Below are positions 12,343 to 19,893 of a stretch of DNA of 20,438 bases, in pieces. The DNA comes from CAZLQG01 sp964561655. Lineage in GTDB: Bacteria; Patescibacteriota; Doudnabacteria; UBA920. The notes beneath the pieces are model-generated. The model did no database searches and was not told the origin of the DNA. It worked only from the letters and a program-made list of their open reading frames with translations. The DNA lies in NCBI GenBank assembly GCA_964561655.1, contig CAZLQG010000019.1, positions 1 to 20,438 on the forward strand, written 5' to 3'. Position 1 is the stretch's first letter. The number at the start of each line of letters is the position of its first letter. The position numbers and the translations under genes were made by a program.

Positions 12343-15051
12343 ATGTTTTGGTACCAATACACAAAAAGCCAGCTGGCGCATGAGCTTAGGACCGACTTAG
12401 AAAACGGTATTACGCACTCGGAAGCGAAAAGCCGTTTTCTTAAATATGGGCCGAATTTGCTGCCGGACAAAAAACTGGACGGCTGGCTGAAGATTTTTTT
12501 TAGGCAGTTTAAAAGCCCGCTTATTTACGTTTTACTGGTTGCGGCAATAATTGTTTTTTTTATCGGTGAAATCGTAGACAGCCTGATCATTTTGGCGGTT
12601 TTAGTTTTTAATGCAGGCATTGGCGCTGTCCAGGAAGGCAAAAGCGAGAGAACGCTGGAGCATTTAAGGAAGCTTTCAGAGGCGGAAGCCGAAGTTTTAA
12701 GAAACGGCGTGGAAACCGTTGTTTTGGAAAAAGAAGTGGCGGTGGGCGATATTTTAATTTTGCAGGAAGGGCAAAAAGTTACCGCGGATGCCAGGGTGAT
12801 TTTTTCATCCAATTTAAGCGTTGACGAGTCCGCTATGACGGGGGAGACGGGCGGAATTGAAAAAAAAGACGCTGTGTTTTCCGAAGACAATCTGCCCGCA
12901 TCCTCCCAGCACAATATGGTTTTTAAAGGCACCAACGTGCTTTTCGGCAACGGCCGGGCTGTGGTGGTGGGAACGGGCATTAATACCGAACTTGGGAAAA
13001 TCAGCAGGGCGTTAATGCAGCCTGAAGGCCAAATTCCCCTGCAGAAAAATATCAGAAAATTGTCCCAAGGACTGGTTTACGCGATTGGAATTATTTTGGC
13101 GTTTTTATTTATTTTTGGAATATCCTCAGGCAGGGGAGTACTAGAGATGTTTGAGGTGGTGGTGGCTCTGGCGGTTTCAATTATTCCGGAAGGCTTGCCT
13201 TTGGTTATTACTTTGATTTTGGTTACCGGTGTATGGCGCATGAGCAGGAGGAACGCGCTTATAAAAAAGCTTCAGGCTGTGGAAGCTTTGGGCCAGGCAA
13301 ACGTGATAGCAGCCGACAAAACCGGCACGCTGACCAGGAATGAAATGATAGTTAAAAAATTGTTCATAGCGGACAAGGTTTATACCATAAGTGGCACGGG
13401 CTATAAGCCGGCTGGGCGCGTGAATTTTGCCGGAAAACCAATTGAACTTACGCCCGATTTGACTCAGGCGGCGGTTATTGCCGCTCTTTCCAGCAGGGCC
13501 ACAGTGAGATTTTTGGAGGAAGAAAAAATTTATAAGCTGGCCGGGGACCCCACAGAGGCCGCCATGGTAGTGCTGGCGGAAAAGTTAAACTACAGTAGGG
13601 AGGTTTTGTCTGAAGAATATAAGGAAGTTGCCGAAATTGCTTTTGATTATAAAACCAAATACCGTGCGGTTTTTTATGAACATAAAGATAAAGTATTTTG
13701 TGCGATTGCAGGTGCGCCGGAAGTGTTGTTTAAGATGAGCGATCGCTATTTGGAAAACGGACAGGGTAAGGTTTTAGACGCTCCGGCAAAAAAGTTTTTT
13801 GAAGGCGCTTTTGAAGAATTTTCCAAGGAAGGTTTAAGGGTAGTGGCATTTGGTTTTAAAGTTTTGCCTAAAACTCATGCTTTGGATAAAGTCGGGGATT
13901 TGGTTTTGGGCGGACTTTTTGCCATAGAAGACTCGCTTAGGCCGGAAGCCGCTGCGGCAGTAAAAAAGGCGCGGGAAGCCGGGGTAAAAGTCGTAATGAT
14001 AACCGGAGATCACAGAATAACCGCTAGGGCAATAGCCAAGCAGGCGGGGATTTATGAGAAAGGGGACGAAATTATTACCGGCGGGGAACTTGCCAATTTA
14101 AATCCCGAGCAGCTGGCGGAGAAATTGGACAAAGTATCTGTTTTTGCCCGGGTGACGCCGGAAGATAAAATGAAAATTATCAAAGCCTATAAGCACAAAA
14201 ATTTGATTGTAGCTATGACGGGCGACGGTGTGAACGACGCGCCTTCTTTGGTCGAGGCGGATCTGGGGGTGGCTATGGGTAAAATCGGTACGGAGGTCGC
14301 CAAATCCGCGGCTGACATTGTGCTTTTAGATGACAATCTTTCCAGCATCGTAGCGGCCATAGAAGAAGGCCGTAGTATGTACAAAAACATCCAAAAGGCG
14401 CTGCTGTTCCTGTTTTCCACGGCCTTGGGGGAGCTGCTTACTATAGTTATCGCTTTGTTCGCCCATTTTCCTATGCCGGTTTTGGCCGTACAAATTTTAT
14501 GGCTTAATTTGGTCACGGACCCTTTTATCGGTATAGCTTTGGCATTGGAAAAAAAGGAGCCGGACTTACTTAAAAACCAGTTTAAAAAACCGTCGGCTTA
14601 TTTTGTTAATCCGCATATGCTTTTGCAGATGCTGTTTATGGGCCTGACTATGGCTGTCGGCACCCTGTATTTGTTTAATTTATACCACTCTTTTGATTAT
14701 ACAAAAGCCCTGACAATTTCTTTGACTACTTTGGCAGTGTTTCAGTGGTATAACGGACTTAACAGCCGGTTTCCAAATAAAACTCTTTTTAACAAGAACT
14801 TTTTTTCCAACAAATATTTATGGGGAGCGCTGGCTTTGAATTTTGTGCTGCAGATTTTGGCAGTGCATAATTCGTGGTTTCAGAAAGTTTTAAGGACCGA
14901 ATCTTTAAGCCTTGCGGAATGGGTAACAATTTTGGCAGTCAGTTTCAGCGTAATAATTGTGGAGGAAATTAGGAAACTAGTTTATAAGCTTTTTGCCACT
15001 CTCAAGCAAAGCAAGATTCTTGATGCGGAATCTAAAAATGTCCAGGCTTAA
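12343..15051 (+). CDS. P2-type cation-transporting ATPase (Ca2+-ATPase-like)
   Basis: A 902-residue P-type ATPase that pumps cations across the cytoplasmic membrane at the cost of ATP. In order: an N-terminal cation ATPase domain opening MFWYQYTKSQLAHEL, the actuator motif TGET at 166-169, and M4 with PEGLP at 282-286. The phosphorylation motif DKTGTLT (D325), KLAGDPTEAAMV in the N-domain, MITGDHR and the hinge TGDGVNDAP (626-634) follow. Ten membrane helices fit. M6 keeps N722, T725 and D726, and M5 keeps E697, but M5 has TALGE where SERCA has SNVGE, so one Ca2+ ligand Asn is absent. Substrate could be Ca2+, Mn2+ or a monovalent ion. ATG 12343 is preferred over the TTG at 12337. Confidence 0.93.
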   Translation: MFWYQYTKSQLAHELRTDLENGITHSEAKSRFLKYGPNLLPDKKLDGWLKIFFRQFKSPLIYVLLVAAIIVFFIGEIVDSLIILAVLVFNAGIGAVQEGKSERTLEHLRKLSEAEAEVLRNGVETVVLEKEVAVGDILILQEGQKVTADARVIFSSNLSVDESAMTGETGGIEKKDAVFSEDNLPASSQHNMVFKGTNVLFGNGRAVVVGTGINTELGKISRALMQPEGQIPLQKNIRKLSQGLVYAIGIILAFLFIFGISSGRGVLEMFEVVVALAVSIIPEGLPLVITLILVTGVWRMSRRNALIKKLQAVEALGQANVIAADKTGTLTRNEMIVKKLFIADKVYTISGTGYKPAGRVNFAGKPIELTPDLTQAAVIAALSSRATVRFLEEEKIYKLAGDPTEAAMVVLAEKLNYSREVLSEEYKEVAEIAFDYKTKYRAVFYEHKDKVFCAIAGAPEVLFKMSDRYLENGQGKVLDAPAKKFFEGAFEEFSKEGLRVVAFGFKVLPKTHALDKVGDLVLGGLFAIEDSLRPEAAAAVKKAREAGVKVVMITGDHRITARAIAKQAGIYEKGDEIITGGELANLNPEQLAEKLDKVSVFARVTPEDKMKIIKAYKHKNLIVAMTGDGVNDAPSLVEADLGVAMGKIGTEVAKSAADIVLLDDNLSSIVAAIEEGRSMYKNIQKALLFLFSTALGELLTIVIALFAHFPMPVLAVQILWLNLVTDPFIGIALALEKKEPDLLKNQFKKPSAYFVNPHMLLQMLFMGLTMAVGTLYLFNLYHSFDYTKALTISLTTLAVFQWYNGLNSRFPNKTLFNKNFFSNKYLWGALALNFVLQILAVHNSWFQKVLRTESLSLAEWVTILAVSFSVIIVEEIRKLVYKLFATLKQSKILDAESKNVQA

Positions 15052-15745
15052 TTCCTTAAAAAAAGAAATCAGAAAATTTGCAAACCCGACAAAGGCCAAA
15101 ATTCTGCAAAGGTTTTTTAAAACCGGAAAAGGAGACTACGGACAGGGAGATATTTTTTTAGGCCTGATGGTGCCGCAGTCCAGAAAACTGGCCAAGCGGT
15201 TTAAAGTTTTGGCCATCACAGACGTAAAAAAACTTCTTAAATCCAAGATTCATGAGGAAAGGCTTATCGCACTTTTTGTTCTCATTTATCAATACCAAAC
15301 AGGCGGTGAGCAATCAAAGAAAGATATTTATAATTTGTATTTAAAAAGCGCAAAATATATTAACAATTGGGATTTGGTTGACTTGTCCGCGCCGAAGATT
15401 GTAGGCGATTTTTTATTAAATCGTTCAAGGAAGGTCTTATACAAGCTGGCTAAATCCGAAAATTTATGGAAAAGGCGGATAGCAATTTTGGCTACTTATA
15501 CATTTATTAAACAAGGACAGCTGAAGGACACTTTAGCCATTTCAAAAATTTTATTAGATGATAATTATGATTTAATTCATAAGGCCGTAGGCTGGATGCT
15601 TCGGGAAACGGGCAAAAAAAATTTACAGGAAGAAGAAAATTTTTTAAAAAATCATTATAAACATATGCCGAGAACTGCGCTTCGGTACGCAATAGAAAGA
15701 TTTCCGCCAAAAAAACGTTTGGCATATCTGACCCGCAAAAAATAA
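15038..15745 (+). CDS. DNA alkylation repair protein, AlkD-like DNA glycosylase
   Basis: A 235-residue all-helical HEAT-repeat protein that should excise bulky or cationic alkylated bases such as 3-methyladenine or 7-methylguanine. The family signature appears in full: FANPTKAKILQRFFKTGKGDYGQGDIFLG near the N-terminus, then VPQSRKLAK and INNWDLVDLSAPKIVGDFL (N110, W111, D112, D115). WKRRIAILAT (W144, R146, R147) and a C-terminal KAVGWMLRETGKK complete it. The Trp and Asp/Arg residues correspond to those that line the AlkD lesion pocket. ATG 15038 fits the family N-terminus; a TTG at 14993 would add 15 atypical residues. It overlaps the ATPase stop by 14 bases, suggesting coupling. Confidence 0.9.
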   Translation: MSRLNSLKKEIRKFANPTKAKILQRFFKTGKGDYGQGDIFLGLMVPQSRKLAKRFKVLAITDVKKLLKSKIHEERLIALFVLIYQYQTGGEQSKKDIYNLYLKSAKYINNWDLVDLSAPKIVGDFLLNRSRKVLYKLAKSENLWKRRIAILATYTFIKQGQLKDTLAISKILLDDNYDLIHKAVGWMLRETGKKNLQEEENFLKNHYKHMPRTALRYAIERFPPKKRLAYLTRKK

Positions 15746-15754
15746 AAATTTTTA

Positions 15755-15789
15755 AAAATTCAGCCCAAGATTTAAGGCTGATTTTTTTT
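15755..15789 (+). terminator. Intrinsic terminator after the alkD-like gene
   Basis: CAGCC (15761-15765) pairs with GGCTG (15776-15780), extended by a T-A pair and two A-T pairs across a T-T mismatch. A T run follows at 15782-15789. The stem is short but the T tract is strong. Confidence 0.7.
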
Positions 15790-15797
15790 ATGGTTTA

Positions 15798-15806
15798 TGT
15801 TATCAT
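15798..15806 (+). promoter_or_regulatory. Extended -10 promoter placed for a leaderless zwf mRNA
   Basis: TGT followed by TATCAT (15801-15806) is an extended -10. The zwf ATG begins 6 bases later, at 15813. With the usual 6-8 base gap, transcription would start at or next to the ATG, leaving no room for a ribosome site. Confidence 0.6.
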
Positions 15807-15812
15807 GTTAAT

Positions 15813-17336
15813 ATGAGTTTTAAATCCAGCGTTCATGATTTGCCTTCAAGGCTGCCTCCGACGATACTGACTATTTTCGGAGCCACCGGCGACCTTTCCG
15901 CCGACTACCTGCTGCCGGCGCTTTTGCATATGGACAAGCACAAACTTTTACCTGCCGATTTTAGGCTGGTGTGCGTAGGCAGAAGGCCGCTCAATAAAGA
16001 AACATACTTAAATTTTATTTTAAAAAAATCGGAAGTTGTTAAAAAGCTAACAGCCAAAGACAAAAAGAGTTTTTTAAAGCACCTGATTTATTTTCAGGGA
16101 GACTTTGTACAGCAGCCCGAAAGTTTTAAAGAGTTGGCGAAGATTCTGGAGGATCACGATTTGCCTCGCGGCAAGGTGGGCCTGTCTCGACAAGCCGGAG
16201 GCAAGGCGGATAAGTCAAAAGACCATAAGTGCTATAGCCGTTTATTTTATTTTGCGACTAATCCCCAGCAATTTGCGGCGCTGACCAAAATTCTTAAATC
16301 CAGCGGGCTTTTGACCGCCTGCAGCGAGCATGGCAGGCAAAGTAGAATTTTGGTAGAGAAGCCTTTTGGTTTTAATTTGAAGTCCGCTCAGGCTTTGAAT
16401 AAGCTGCTTTTGAAGTATTTCACGGAAGAGCAGATTTACCGCATTGACCATTACGTAGGCAAGGAGACGGTACAAAATTTAATGGTGGCCCGTTTTGCCA
16501 ATAGCCTGTTTGAACCGTTATGGAACAACCGGTTTATTGACCATGTGGAAATAAGCGTACTTGAGAGGGACGGCGTGGGCGGCCGGGCGAATTTTTATGA
16601 CCGCACTGGCGCGGTTAAGGATTTTTTACAAAATCATATTCTGCAGATGCTGGCGCTTATTGCCATAGACGAACCTTACCAGCTTACCGCGGATATGATC
16701 CGCGACGAAAAAATTCGGGTCCTGCAGGCCCTGCAGCCTTTTGACGCGGGAAAGCTTAGAGCCAGACTTATTAAGGGGCAGTATGCTGGCTATCAAAAAG
16801 AAATTGGCAGAGAAAGTCAGACAGAAACTTTTTTTGCGCTAAAAACTTATATCAGCTTGCCAAGATGGGCGGGTGTGCCTTTTTATTTGCGAACAGGCAA
16901 AAAGCTTTCCAAAAAACTTACGCAAATATCTATCCATTTCCGCGAACCTGTAAGATGTTTATTTAAAGGCTGTGCGGTCAATATTCTGACTTTTCAGATC
17001 CAGCCGGATGAGTCGGTGTTCCTGCAAATCAATAATAAAATTCCCGGGTTTGGCATTAAGCTTCATCAGGGCAATTTGGAATTCGGTTACCAAAAAGCCT
17101 TTAAAGGCGAAATCCCTTCGGCTTATGAGAGATTGCTTTTAGATTTTATGGAAGGCGATCAAAGACTATTTATCCGTAGCGATGAAATTGAAGCTTCCTG
17201 GAAGTTTGTGGATTCCATCACCGAAAGCGCATTTTTTAAAAAACTGCCACTTTACCGATATCGGCCCGGCTCCAACGGTCCGAAAGAAGCCGAAGATTTT
17301 ATTAACAAAGACGCGAAAGAGTGGTGGACGCGCTAA
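15813..17336 (+). CDS. zwf: Glucose-6-phosphate 1-dehydrogenase
   Basis: A 507-residue enzyme that oxidises glucose-6-phosphate to 6-phosphogluconolactone and reduces NADP+ (or NAD+). The dinucleotide-binding motif is FGATGDLS at 22-29. EKPFG lies near residue 182, the catalytic RIDHYVGKE is at 210-218 (H213, K217), and the substrate-side YLRTGKKL lies in the second domain. Residues 117-132 (bases 16161-16208) are a GC-rich insert between LEDHD and DKSKDHKCYSRLFYFA that is not part of the usual fold. Without it the protein would be close to normal length. All catalytic residues are intact, so the enzyme is probably active if the insert lies in a surface loop. gnd follows 48 bases downstream. 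Confidence 0.95.
   Translation: MSFKSSVHDLPSRLPPTILTIFGATGDLSADYLLPALLHMDKHKLLPADFRLVCVGRRPLNKETYLNFILKKSEVVKKLTAKDKKSFLKHLIYFQGDFVQQPESFKELAKILEDHDLPRGKVGLSRQAGGKADKSKDHKCYSRLFYFATNPQQFAALTKILKSSGLLTACSEHGRQSRILVEKPFGFNLKSAQALNKLLLKYFTEEQIYRIDHYVGKETVQNLMVARFANSLFEPLWNNRFIDHVEISVLERDGVGGRANFYDRTGAVKDFLQNHILQMLALIAIDEPYQLTADMIRDEKIRVLQALQPFDAGKLRARLIKGQYAGYQKEIGRESQTETFFALKTYISLPRWAGVPFYLRTGKKLSKKLTQISIHFREPVRCLFKGCAVNILTFQIQPDESVFLQINNKIPGFGIKLHQGNLEFGYQKAFKGEIPSAYERLLLDFMEGDQRLFIRSDEIEASWKFVDSITESAFFKKLPLYRYRPGSNGPKEAEDFINKDAKEWWTR
16161..16208 (+). repeat. 48-bp GC-rich palindromic insert within zwf
   Basis: The segment is 69% GC by count (33 of 48) in a clearly AT-richer gene and is bounded by GAT on both sides. 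TTGCCTC (16161-16167) is inverted at GAGGCAA (16198-16204). A tighter hairpin TTGCC/GGCAA lies at 16161-16174, and GGCAAGG occurs twice (16170-16176 and 16200-16206). It adds exactly 16 codons in frame. This resembles the coding-region palindromic elements known from Rickettsia. Whether it repeats elsewhere in this genome cannot be seen. Confidence 0.6.
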
Positions 17337-17354
17337 AATGTATCATGTATAAAG

Positions 17355-17360
17355 TATAAT
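17355..17360 (+). promoter_or_regulatory. Possible -10 element upstream of gnd
   Basis: A TATAAT 24 bases before the gnd ATG, inside an AT-rich spacer made of ATGTAT-like words. No -35 is clear, and gnd could equally be read through from zwf. Confidence 0.35.
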
Positions 17361-17384
17361 GTATTGAGCATTAACAATCATGAA

Positions 17385-18302
17385 ATGCAAGTCGGAATTT
17401 TTGGTTTAGGAAGAATGGGTGCGCAAATTGCTAGGCGCTTTCATAAAAATAAATTTGACGTGCTGGCTTGGAATCGCTCTGATCCCCCGCGCGAGGAAGT
17501 GGCAAAAAGCGGGGTCAAGGTTTTTGCTAAAGTTGATGAATTGGTATCAAATATGAAAGGAACTCCCCGCGTGTTTTGGCTGATGCTGCCGCACGCGATA
17601 GTTGATGATTTTTTGTTTTCAAAAGAATATTTGGGCCCGCATTTAAAAGCGGGCGATATTGTAATTGACGGCGGAAATTCTTTTTATAAAGATTCCGTCA
17701 AACGCGCCCAATTGCTTAAGGCTAACGGTATCTACTTTTTTGACTGCGGCACCAGCGGCGGCGTATGGGGTGAAAAAGAAGGCTTTGCTTTAATGGTGGG
17801 CGGACCAAAAGAGCAGTGGCCAGTTATTGAACCGGTGATGAGAGCATTATCATCCGGCAGCAACTACGGCCTGGTGGGGGAAAACGGCGCCGGGCATTTT
17901 GTAAAAATGGTGCATAATGGCATTGAATATGGCATGATGGAAGCCATTGCCGAAGGCTACGCGATAATGCACGCCAGCCAGTTTAAGCCGGATTTAAAAC
18001 TGGTTACGCAAATTTACCAGCAAGGCTCGGTAGTAAGAAGCTGGCTTATAGATTTAATGAGAAATATTTACATAAACGAAGACGTGGAAGGCACCAGCGG
18101 GTTTATAGATGCAACCGGAGAAGGTGAATGGGCGATAAAGACTGCGCGTGAGCTTGGCGTGGACGCAAGGGTAATAGAAGACGCGTTTAAAGTTAGGCAG
18201 GAATCTAAAGATCCAAAAAATCAGAACCAGTATTCCAATAAATTAGTTGCACTTTTGCGTAAGCAATTTGGCGGGCATGAGGTTAAGGAGAATGAAGAAT
18301 AA
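17385..18302 (+). CDS. gnd: 6-phosphogluconate dehydrogenase, short (GntZ/YqeC-like) form
   Basis: A 305-residue enzyme that decarboxylates 6-phosphogluconate to ribulose-5-phosphate while reducing NAD(P)+. The N-terminal Rossmann motif is VGIFGLGRMG (3-12). The substrate-binding CGTSGGVWGEKEGFALMVGG begins at C121, and catalytic KMVHNGIEYGM carries K174, H177, N178 and E181. It is much shorter than the about 470-residue E. coli enzyme and matches the short class, which often prefers NAD+. ATG 17385 fits the conserved N-terminus; a TTG at 17364 would add 7 residues. It follows zwf directly. No lactonase (pgl) gene is in the window. Confidence 0.93.
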   Translation: MQVGIFGLGRMGAQIARRFHKNKFDVLAWNRSDPPREEVAKSGVKVFAKVDELVSNMKGTPRVFWLMLPHAIVDDFLFSKEYLGPHLKAGDIVIDGGNSFYKDSVKRAQLLKANGIYFFDCGTSGGVWGEKEGFALMVGGPKEQWPVIEPVMRALSSGSNYGLVGENGAGHFVKMVHNGIEYGMMEAIAEGYAIMHASQFKPDLKLVTQIYQQGSVVRSWLIDLMRNIYINEDVEGTSGFIDATGEGEWAIKTARELGVDARVIEDAFKVRQESKDPKNQNQYSNKLVALLRKQFGGHEVKENEE

Positions 18303-18954
18303 TTTTGGGTACTCAAAAACAGAAATAAGACTTTTTAAGAAATTAAACACACCCAGAAAAATCCAGGATTTTTTGGTGAAAAACATCCGTCATAATCCGG
18401 CCAAAGACGGGGTGGAATGTCGCTCGCCCAGGCAGGTTTTAAAGCTTAGGCGCGCCCATTGCATGGAGGGCGCGCTTTTGGCAGCGGCAATTTTGGAATT
18501 TCACGGCGAGCGGCCGCTGGTAATGGATTTGCGCGCCACGCAAAATGATTTGGATCACGTGGTGGCGGTATTCAAGCGACACGGATGCTGGGGCGCGGTT
18601 TCCAAAACCAACCACATGGTTTTAAGGTATCGCGAACCGGTTTATAAATCTATCCGCGAACTTGTGATGTCTTATTTCCATGAATATTTTTTGGACAGCG
18701 GAAAAAAGACCTTGCGGGAGTATTCCAGGCTGTTTGATTTAAGGCATTTAAATTATTTGAACTGGCGGACAAGTGAAAAAGATTTAGAGGAAATATCTGA
18801 GTTTTTGGATAAGATCAGGCACTATAAAATTTTAAACAAAAAACAGATTCGGGATTTAAGAAAAGCCGATAAGATAGAAATTAGGGCCGGCAAGCTCATT
18901 GAATATAAGCTTGGGAGGGCAAAGATTCAGCAAGGGCAGTCCAAAATTTCGTGA
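18292..18954 (+). CDS. Conserved transglutaminase-fold protein of unknown function
   Basis: A 220-residue protein with a papain/transglutaminase-like core. C57 lies in RRAHCMEGALLAAAIL, at the start of a helix as in this fold, and H89 lies in NDLDHVVAVF. N107/H108 in SKTNHMVLRYREPVYKSIREL may complete the active site. A conserved C-terminal SYFHEYFLDSGKKTLREYS follows. It has no signal peptide, so it is probably cytoplasmic; whether it is protease, ligase or neither is unknown. AAGGAG (18285-18290) is too close to ATG 18292 to be ideal, and ATG 18277 is an alternative start. It overlaps gnd by 11 bases. A truncated copy of its N-terminal coding region lies at 19894. Confidence 0.75.
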   Translation: MKNNFGYSKTEIRLFKKLNTPRKIQDFLVKNIRHNPAKDGVECRSPRQVLKLRRAHCMEGALLAAAILEFHGERPLVMDLRATQNDLDHVVAVFKRHGCWGAVSKTNHMVLRYREPVYKSIRELVMSYFHEYFLDSGKKTLREYSRLFDLRHLNYLNWRTSEKDLEEISEFLDKIRHYKILNKKQIRDLRKADKIEIRAGKLIEYKLGRAKIQQGQSKIS

Positions 18955-19151
18955 TAATAATTTAAGTACTCGTTTACTGTTTTTCGGGTGGAGAATTTCT
19001 CAATAGCATTTTTTCCGGCTTGCCTGCCCATCTGTGCCGTCAGTTTTGGATTTTTAATGAGCTGCCTGATTGCCGTCACAAATTTATTAACCCCACCAAC
19101 CGGCAAAAGCAGGGGCTTGATTTTAATTTGGCTATAAGTTAAACTAAAAGG
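18927..19151 (-). pseudogene. C-terminal remnant of a GT4 glycosyltransferase
   Basis: The minus-strand frame between an in-frame TAG (19154-19152) and TGA (18929-18927) has no start codon near its 5' end. From about 19118 it reads like the end of a GT-B glycosyltransferase: PLLLPVGGVNKFVTAIRQLI, then KNPKLTAQMGRQAGKNAIEK and FSTRKTVNEYLNYYHEIL. These correspond to the late nucleotide-sugar domain and closing C-terminal helix of GT4 enzymes. The upstream three quarters of such a gene are absent, and unrelated sequence begins at the break. It overlaps the transglutaminase-fold gene tail by 28 bases in convergent orientation. It is most likely a decayed remnant and not translated. Confidence 0.65.
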
Positions 19152-19187
19152 CTATTTGCAATAAATATTAGAGGAAGGAGGGGTCAG

Positions 19188-19808
19188 ATGAAGGGACTCC
19201 TTTTTTTGTTTCTGTTATTGCCGGCCTTCGCACAAGGACCTTTCGCCCACGTTGACTTGGGTGTGGGCACAGCGACCTTGTCCGGGAGTATGGGGTATAA
19301 CCCCGCTTTCCGGCCACTAGGTTTGCTGAAAGCCGAGACTAAGTCGGCAGGCCGCGTTTCGGGTGAGTTCCGCTTTTGGGCGTTTTCAGCGCCCAAGGTG
19401 CGGACCCAGACCGGAATCAAAATTGAGACCTTGGTATTGCCAAACATTTTTTTGGGCGGTACTCGCATACGAGTGTTTGCCCAAGGAGGTGTGGGACATG
19501 CCACGCTTTTTACCGACTGGACGAAGACCAATATCCACCCGGTTGTGGGTGGAAAATTGATGTTCGTTCAGCGTCTGCCGCCGCGGCAGAGCATAACTGT
19601 TTCATGTAGGTATTACTTTATGGACCATGTAGCAAGGAATCATGGATCCATTGTTGAGCTCGCTATTGAAGCAGCCGGTCGTAGGTTTTTCATTCTTTCA
19701 AACCTACGGTATCATAGGTTTACCGAAATCTATGATTTAAACTGGTACAATGGCGGTGCAGTTATGACCGCCGTTGGCATCCGGTTTGGCGGCAAGGACG
19801 AGGAGTAG
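19188..19808 (+). CDS. Secreted beta-rich protein with signal peptide, unknown family
   Basis: A 206-residue protein with a clean signal peptide: MKG, a hydrophobic LLFLFLLLP core and an AFA cleavage site before Q16. The mature part alternates polar and hydrophobic residues with many glycines and aromatics (HVDLGVGTATLSGSMGY, RIRVFAQGGVGHATLF, SITVSCRYYFMDHVA). It ends in AVMTAVGIRFGG, which looks like an up-and-down beta-barrel. GGAAGGAGGGG (19173-19183) is a very strong ribosome site before ATG 19188. The gene is GC-richer than its neighbours, has its own terminator and sits between two broken gene pieces, suggesting acquisition. An outer-membrane-type barrel would be odd in a lineage with no known outer membrane. 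No specific family is recognised. Confidence 0.75.
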   Translation: MKGLLFLFLLLPAFAQGPFAHVDLGVGTATLSGSMGYNPAFRPLGLLKAETKSAGRVSGEFRFWAFSAPKVRTQTGIKIETLVLPNIFLGGTRIRVFAQGGVGHATLFTDWTKTNIHPVVGGKLMFVQRLPPRQSITVSCRYYFMDHVARNHGSIVELAIEAAGRRFFILSNLRYHRFTEIYDLNWYNGGAVMTAVGIRFGGKDEE

Positions 19809-19818
19809 AGGATTGTTG

Positions 19819-19863
19819 GCGGGGGAGTTAGGTTTGTACGTTTGGCCAACTTTCCCGCTTTTT
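19819..19863 (+). terminator. Intrinsic terminator after the secreted-protein gene
   Basis: GCGGGGGAGTT (19819-19829) pairs with AACTTTCCCGC (19848-19858), 11 pairs with two G-U, followed by five T (19859-19863). Confidence 0.85.
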
Positions 19864-19881
19864 ATTATATAAATTTTTTTA

Positions 19882-19887
19882 TATAAT
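19882..19887 (+). promoter_or_regulatory. -10 element placed for a leaderless transcript of the truncated copy
   Basis: TATAAT lies 6 bases before ATG 19894, the same geometry as the zwf promoter. It is one arm of an AT palindrome (about 19861-19890), so a -10 also appears on the minus strand. Confidence 0.5.
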
Positions 19888-19893
19888 AAGTTT

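Noticed and set aside
16317..16338. Second palindromic insert in zwf (GCCTGC/GCAGGC)
   Set aside because: The stem is only 6 bp, and the encoded stretch adds only a few residues relative to other G6PDH proteins, so it may be ordinary variation.
19363..19560. Alternative frames within the secreted-protein gene, including a long minus-strand frame (19184-19531)
   Set aside because: They are shadows of the GC-richer gene at 19188, which has the signal peptide, strong ribosome site and terminator.
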